Shown here one piece after another: positions 59,653 through 64,000 of a DNA stretch of 64,000 bases. The DNA comes from Igneacidithiobacillus copahuensis (lineage in GTDB: Bacteria > Pseudomonadota > Gammaproteobacteria > Acidithiobacillales > Acidithiobacillaceae). The position numbers and the translations under genes were made by a program. Location of the stretch: positions 1 through 64,000 of the forward strand of contig NZ_JAAXYO010000033.1 of the NCBI RefSeq assembly GCF_018854015.1, given 5' to 3'. Every line of letters starts with the position of its first letter. Position 1 is the stretch's first letter. A model generated the notes under the pieces. It ran no database searches. It saw only the letters and a list, made by a program, of their open reading frames with translations, and had not been told where the DNA came from.

Positions 59653-61032
59653 TCAGGATGGTGTACAGGATTTTTTGGGACCCTGCCAGTGTGGAATCGT
59701 CTTTTGTGGCGTCCGGCTAAGTGTCAAGCCACCTTCCGGTACCGCCTTGGTGATGGTGCTTCCCGCACCGATGGTGGCACCTTTTCCCACAGAAACCGGA
59801 GCCACCAGCTGCGTATCAGAGCCTACGAAAACATCGTCACCAATCTCGGTGCGATGTTTGTGTACGCCATCATAGTTGCAGGTGATCACGCCCGCACCAA
59901 TATTCACGCCCTTGCCGATCTCTGCGTCGCCGAGATAACTCAGGTGATTGGCCTTGCTTCCTTCTCCCAGAAGGACCTTTTTGGTTTCCACAAAATTGCC
60001 GACATGGGCACGCGCGCCGATGTCACTTCCTGGCCGAATGCGGGCAAACGGGCCGACACGGGCCGCCGTGCCAATGCGCGCTTCCTCCAATAACGAATAG
60101 GGGAGAATCTCCACATCGTCGCCGATCGTACAGTCACGCAGAATCACGCCAGCACCGACGCGTACACGATCCCCGAGCGAGACCTTGCCCTCGATGATCA
60201 CTCCCGGTTCCAGCCAGCAGTCCATGCCAAAGTGAAGTTCACCGCGCAGATCCAGACGCGCAGGATCGGCACAGCGCAGCCCGGCACGCTGCAGGGCCTC
60301 CACCTGCCGGCGCTGGTAGAAGCGTTCCGCAAAGGCGAGTTGGGCGGGGTCGTTCACCCCCAGGGCCTCCTCCGGTTGCGGCAGGCGAAAGCCGTGCACC
60401 GCGACGCCGTCGCTACGTGCAAAGCCCACCAAGTCCGTAAGATAGTACTCTCCCTGCGCGTTACTGGGCTGAAGGCGCGCTAGCCAGTCAGCCAGACGAC
60501 TCGCGGGGAGGAGCATGATGCCCAGATTGACCTCCCGCAGCAGCCGCTCCTCTACGCTGCAGTCACGCTCCTCGCGAATCCCCAGGACCTCCCCTCGCGA
60601 GGAGCGAAGGATTCGACCATAGCCCTGGGGGTCAGTCAGGTCCCCGGTACAGAGCCCGAGGACATCCGCTGGCACGCCATGCAGAAACTGCTGTAGGGTC
60701 TCGACACGCAGTAGCGGCACGTCGCCATACAGCACCAGCACCCGCTCGGCCTCCTGCAGAGCTGGCAAGGCCTGGCGTACGGCATCGCCGGTGCCGAGTT
60801 GCCGTTCTTGATGGTGCCAACAGATCTCGCCATCGTGCGCAAAGCTCGCCCGCACCAGCTCCGCGCCGTAACCAACAACGACGTGGACCCGCGGGTTTCC
60901 CGCTAGCGTCCGCGCCGTATCGAGTACATGCGCCAGTAATGGCTTACCCGCCAATGGCTGCAACACCTTGGGCGACGAGGAGCGCATGCGCGTGCCCTTG
61001 CCAGCGGCCAGGATGACGATGTCGATTGTCAT
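59653..61032 (-). CDS. glmU: Bifunctional UDP-GlcNAc pyrophosphorylase / GlcN-1-P acetyltransferase
   Basis: A 459-aa enzyme. The N-terminal nucleotidyltransferase starts DIVILAAGKGTRMRSSSPKV; the C-terminal left-handed beta helix is visible as hexapeptide repeats (VSLGDRVRVGAGVILRDCTI; GAGVITCNYDGVHKHRTEIG). It makes UDP-GlcNAc from GlcN-1-P. Located between the atp operon terminator and glmS. Confidence 0.97.
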   Translation of the reverse strand: MTIDIVILAAGKGTRMRSSSPKVLQPLAGKPLLAHVLDTARTLAGNPRVHVVVGYGAELVRASFAHDGEICWHHQERQLGTGDAVRQALPALQEAERVLVLYGDVPLLRVETLQQFLHGVPADVLGLCTGDLTDPQGYGRILRSSRGEVLGIREERDCSVEERLLREVNLGIMLLPASRLADWLARLQPSNAQGEYYLTDLVGFARSDGVAVHGFRLPQPEEALGVNDPAQLAFAERFYQRRQVEALQRAGLRCADPARLDLRGELHFGMDCWLEPGVIIEGKVSLGDRVRVGAGVILRDCTIGDDVEILPYSLLEEARIGTAARVGPFARIRPGSDIGARAHVGNFVETKKVLLGEGSKANHLSYLGDAEIGKGVNIGAGVITCNYDGVHKHRTEIGDDVFVGSDTQLVAPVSVGKGATIGAGSTITKAVPEGGLTLSRTPQKTIPHWQGPKKSCTPS

Positions 61033-61040
61033 ATGATTCC

Positions 61041-61082
61041 CCCAAAAACAAAGGCCCCACTACGCTACTGCGTCGGGGCCTT
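61041..61082 (-). terminator. Rho-independent terminator of the atp operon
   Basis: On the minus strand AAGGCCCC (61075-61082) pairs with GGGGCCTT (61051-61058) around a 16-nt loop and is followed by TGTTTTTGGGGG, a T-rich tail. It lies 34 nt downstream of atpC and just before glmU, separating the two operons. Confidence 0.85.
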
Positions 61083-61116
61083 CGACAAGCTGCGCGGGAA
61101 AAGACCGCCCAAAAGG

Positions 61117-61542
61117 CTAGCGCAGGATACCCTGCTCACGCAGACGCTGCAGGGTGCGCAGGCGTGCGACCTGCTCGAGCAGCTCCGCTTGCGCCGCCGC
61201 ATAATCCAGCTCGTCCACCTGATTGGCGATGCGCGCCTCTGCCGCCTCCTTGGCAGCCTTGGCCTTCGCCTCATCGATATCAGCGGCACGCTCTGCGGAA
61301 TCCGCCAGAACCGTTACCACGTCGGGCTGGATTTCGAGGATGCCGCCGTTTACGAAGAGATACTCGGTCTCGGCACCGTGTTTGATGCGCAGCTCCCCCG
61401 GACGCAGCCCGGTGAGCAGCGGGGCATGGCGGGGAAGGATACCCAGCTCGCCCATCTGCCCCGGTGCGATCACCATATCCGCCGTGCCTTCGTAGATGCT
61501 GCCTTCCGCGCTGACTACCCGCACATCGATGGTCATGGCCAT
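61117..61542 (-). CDS. atpC: F1F0 ATP synthase epsilon subunit
   Basis: A 141-aa subunit of the F1 central stalk. TIDVRVVSAEGSIYEGTADM and GELGILPRHAPLLTGLRPGE are conserved, followed by the C-terminal helical hairpin (AKAAKEAAEARIANQVDELD). It couples rotation and restrains ATP hydrolysis. 5 nt after atpD. Confidence 0.96.
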   Translation of the reverse strand: MAMTIDVRVVSAEGSIYEGTADMVIAPGQMGELGILPRHAPLLTGLRPGELRIKHGAETEYLFVNGGILEIQPDVVTVLADSAERAADIDEAKAKAAKEAAEARIANQVDELDYAAAQAELLEQVARLRTLQRLREQGILR

Positions 61543-61547
61543 AGCTC

Positions 61548-62957
61548 TCAGCCTTGCTGCAGCTTCTGCGCCTTGGCCAGCGCTTCATCGATGGTGCCGA
61601 CCATGTAAAAGGCCTGCTCAGGCAGATGGTCATATTCGCCATTGACAATCGCCTTGAAGCCACGGATGGTCTCTTTGAGCGAAACGTAAGTGCCCGGGCT
61701 ACCGGTAAAGACTTCGGCAACAAAGAACGGCTGCGACAGGAAGCGTTGGATTTTCCGTGCTCGTCCCACCAGCACCTTGTCTTCGGCAGAAAGTTCGTCC
61801 ATACCGAGGATGGCGATGATGTCCTGCAACTCTTTGTAGCGCTGCAAAGTCTTCTGACAGGAACGCGCCACGTCGTAGTGCTCCTGACCAACGATCTGGG
61901 GATCGAGCTGACGGCTGAAGGAATCCAGAGGATCCAAAGCCGGATAGATGCCCAGCTCGGCGATCTGTCGCGACAGCACCACCGTCGCATCCAAATGGGC
62001 GAAGGTGGTTGCCGGAGATGGATCGGTGAGGTCGTCCGCCGGCACGTATACGGCTTGCACCGAAGTGATCGAGCCGACCTTGGTAGAGGTGATCCGCTCC
62101 TGCAGCTTGCCCATTTCTTCGGCCAGGGTCGGCTGATAACCCACCGCCGATGGCATACGTCCGAGCAGCGCAGAAACCTCGGTGCCCGCCAAGGTATAGC
62201 GGAAGATGTTGTCGATAAACATCAGGATGTCGCGACCTTCATCGCGGAAATGCTCCGCCATGGTCAAGCCGGTAAGACCCACGCGCAGACGGTTGCCTGG
62301 TGGCTCGTTCATCTGTCCGTACACCAGCGCCACCTTGTCGATAACGCTGGACTCGGTCATTTCGTGATAGAAGTCATTGCCCTCGCGGGTCCGCTCGCCG
62401 ACCCCGGCGAATACGGAGTAACCCGTATGCTCGATGGCGATGTTGCGGATCAACTCCATCATCAACACCGTCTTACCCACGCCCGCGCCCCCGAAGAGGC
62501 CGACCTTGCCACCCTTGGCAAAAGGACAGACCAAGTCGATGACCTTAACGCCGGTTTCCAAGACCTCGGTGCTCGCCGCCAACTCGTCAAAGGACGGCGC
62601 TGGGCGGTGGATCGCCTTGCGCTCTTGCGTCTGCACCGGTCCCTTACCATCCACGGGATCGCCCAGGACATCCATGATGCGTCCCAGGGTTTCATGGCCC
62701 ACGGGGACGCTGATCGGCGCCCCAGTGCGGCGGACGGAGAGTCCGCGCTTCAAGCCTTCACTGGACCCCATGGCAATGCCGCGAGCTACCCCATCACCCA
62801 ACTGGGTCTGTACTTCGATGGTAAGATGGCGGTCTTCAACGACGATCGCCTCCATGATTTCCGGCACCTGCCCGCGGGGGAAGGCGACGTCGATCACCGG
62901 CCCGATGACCTGGACGATATGGCCAACGGCCTGATCTGCAACTTGCGCTTCGCTCAT
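61548..62957 (-). CDS. atpD: F1F0 ATP synthase beta subunit
   Basis: A 469-aa catalytic subunit. Walker A GLFGGAGVGKTVLMMELIRN, catalytic Glu in GVGERTREGNDFYHEM, Walker B ILMFIDNIFRYTLAGTEVSA, and ALLGRMPSAVGYQPTLAEEM. Start at 62957 (MSEAQVADQ) has GAGG 9 nt upstream; another ATG at 62966 would add three residues. Gap to atpG 28 nt. Confidence 0.98.
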   Translation of the reverse strand: MSEAQVADQAVGHIVQVIGPVIDVAFPRGQVPEIMEAIVVEDRHLTIEVQTQLGDGVARGIAMGSSEGLKRGLSVRRTGAPISVPVGHETLGRIMDVLGDPVDGKGPVQTQERKAIHRPAPSFDELAASTEVLETGVKVIDLVCPFAKGGKVGLFGGAGVGKTVLMMELIRNIAIEHTGYSVFAGVGERTREGNDFYHEMTESSVIDKVALVYGQMNEPPGNRLRVGLTGLTMAEHFRDEGRDILMFIDNIFRYTLAGTEVSALLGRMPSAVGYQPTLAEEMGKLQERITSTKVGSITSVQAVYVPADDLTDPSPATTFAHLDATVVLSRQIAELGIYPALDPLDSFSRQLDPQIVGQEHYDVARSCQKTLQRYKELQDIIAILGMDELSAEDKVLVGRARKIQRFLSQPFFVAEVFTGSPGTYVSLKETIRGFKAIVNGEYDHLPEQAFYMVGTIDEALAKAQKLQQG

Positions 62958-62985
62958 GCTCTGCATCCTCAAATAATCCAAAAAT

Positions 62986-63852
62986 TTACACTGCCGCGGC
63001 GCCGGCGCTGATCTCCGCGATTTCCTGCGTGATTGCCGCCTGACGCGCCTTGTTGTAAGCAAGCTGTAACTCGCCCACGAGCCGCTTGGCATTGTCTGAG
63101 GCGTTTTTCATCGCCACCATCCGAGCGCTCTGCTCGCAGGCCAAATGCTCGACTACCGCCTGGTAAATGACCGATTCCACGTAGCGCTGTAACAGATGAT
63201 CCAGTACCGGTCGCGCTTCTGGCTCGTAGATGTAATCCCAACGCTCGCCTGTCACCACCGTCTTTTCCTCCGGCTTCTTCACCGGCAAGACCTGCTCCAG
63301 GGTCGCCCGCTGCAACATGGTATTGATGAAGCGTGAGGAAATCAGGTACAGGGCGTCAATCTCGCCATTCCGATAGGCGTCGGTCATCACCCGAATCGGG
63401 CCGACCATATCCGCCAGGCCGGGCCGATCGCCAATGCCGGTGAGTTCCGCAGAAAGGTGCGCACCATGACGCCGCAGAAACCCAACGCCCTTGTTGCCAA
63501 TCGCAGCCACCTGCACTTCTACACCCTGACTCTGCAAGTCGTGCATTTGCTGCACAACGATGCGCAGGACGTTTACATTCAGTGCCCCACAAAGACCGCG
63601 ATCGGAACTGACCAGCAGAAACCCAACCCGCTTTCTTGGCCGCTCGGCGAGAAAGGGATGTTGGTACTCAGGGTGCGCCTGCGCAACATGCGCCAGCACT
63701 TCGCGGATCTTGTCGGCATAGGGCCGCGATGCCGCCATCCTTTCCTGGGCGCGGCGCATCTTGCTCGCCGCGACCATTTCCATGGCCTTGGTGATCTTGC
63801 GCGTATTTTTTACGCTCTTGATCTGGGCGTTGATTTCCTTCGCCTTTGCCAT
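62986..63852 (-). CDS. atpG: F1F0 ATP synthase gamma subunit
   Basis: A 288-aa rotor subunit. N-terminal helix KEINAQIKSVKNTRKITKAM and EMVAASKMRRAQERMAASRP; middle SSDRGLCGALNVNVLRIVVQ; C-terminal helix ENASDNAKRLVGELQLAYNK-like segment ending RQAAITQEIAEISAGAAAV. It transmits rotation between the c-ring and the beta subunits. 9 nt after atpA. Confidence 0.97.
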   Translation of the reverse strand: MAKAKEINAQIKSVKNTRKITKAMEMVAASKMRRAQERMAASRPYADKIREVLAHVAQAHPEYQHPFLAERPRKRVGFLLVSSDRGLCGALNVNVLRIVVQQMHDLQSQGVEVQVAAIGNKGVGFLRRHGAHLSAELTGIGDRPGLADMVGPIRVMTDAYRNGEIDALYLISSRFINTMLQRATLEQVLPVKKPEEKTVVTGERWDYIYEPEARPVLDHLLQRYVESVIYQAVVEHLACEQSARMVAMKNASDNAKRLVGELQLAYNKARQAAITQEIAEISAGAAAV

Positions 63853-63861
63853 TGCCGTTCC

Positions 63862-64000
63862 TTAATAACTCGCGGTGGACTTGAATTGCTTCAACGCTGC
63901 ATCCAATTCCGCCTTGATCTCGTCGGTTAGTGCCTTTTTGGCTTCCAAGGCATCGACGGTCGCCTGATGATTGGAGTGCATATAGGCAAGCAACGCCTTC
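63862..64000 (-). CDS. atpA: F1F0 ATP synthase alpha subunit (C-terminal 46 codons, cut by window edge)
   Basis: The last 45 residues, ending LDAALKQFKSTASY and a TAA stop, match the C-terminal helices of AtpA (KALLAYMHSNHQATVDALEA). The rest lies beyond position 64000. It is the upstream neighbour of atpG in the conserved order A-G-D-C. Confidence 0.92.
   Translation of the reverse strand, partial: KALLAYMHSNHQATVDALEAKKALTDEIKAELDAALKQFKSTASY

Noticed and set aside
61554..63011. 485-codon plus-strand frame
   Set aside because: Antisense shadow of atpD.

Overview
The window looks like a chromosomal segment of an obligately autotrophic, acidophilic gammaproteobacterium-like organism, most probably Acidithiobacillus (class Acidithiobacillia). 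The main reason is a long Calvin-cycle/glycolysis cluster (class II fructose bisphosphatase, transketolase, GAPDH, PGK, pyruvate kinase, class II aldolase, ribulose-phosphate epimerase, phosphoglycolate phosphatase) that runs directly into trpE-G-D-C, an arrangement known from Acidithiobacillus cbb operons. The species cannot be fixed from the sequence alone.

Positions 1-13164 are mobile or accessory DNA. The extreme left edge carries what looks like the tip of an IS21-like element. Next, on the minus strand, comes a restriction-modification operon: a small conserved ORF, a DUF2335 membrane protein, a fused two-domain adenine methyltransferase, a 61-aa ORF and an AlwI-family restriction endonuclease. 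The methyltransferase is cut in two by an IS66-family element (3747-6419) with a perfect 8-bp target duplication. A 620-bp divergent region (7470-8089) with five related palindromic hairpins separates this from a plus-strand conjugation/partition operon: traB, two small unknown genes, traF, a putative ribbon-helix-helix protein, parA and parB. The element appears to end at a tRNA-Met gene (13165-13241), with the tRNA 3' end facing the element, as expected of an integrated conjugative element.

Positions 13242-64000 look like core chromosome: a MazEF toxin-antitoxin pair; an ABC-2 exporter with an alpha/beta hydrolase and a 2Fe-2S ferredoxin; coq7; an Rrf2 regulator with OsmC; the trp/cbb supercluster (18527-31793, minus strand) with a candidate operator upstream; an inositol-phosphatase-like gene; rsmE-ispH; rmuC, mscL and a lipoprotein; an RND tripartite efflux operon divergent from a CpxP-like sensor protein plus two-component system; a UvrD/Rep helicase; a CbpA-like co-chaperone; an HDOD-GGDEF protein; a group of envelope genes (SIMPL, small membrane protein, Ntn amidase, NlpE-META lipoprotein); dinB; a SulP transporter of visibly lower GC content next to a decayed higBA remnant; glmS-glmU; and the 3' end of the atp operon (atpA partial, atpG, atpD, atpC) closed by a clear terminator.

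Functionally, the cbb/trp block links CO2 fixation with lower glycolysis, 2-phosphoglycolate salvage and tryptophan synthesis. The RND, two-component, MscL, NlpE-META and SIMPL genes suggest envelope-stress handling. The most unusual items are the hairpin array in front of the tra operon, the IS-broken methyltransferase beside an apparently intact nuclease, a Cys-for-Ser substitution in TraF, a zinc-ribbon tail on MscL, and the higBA deletion scar.
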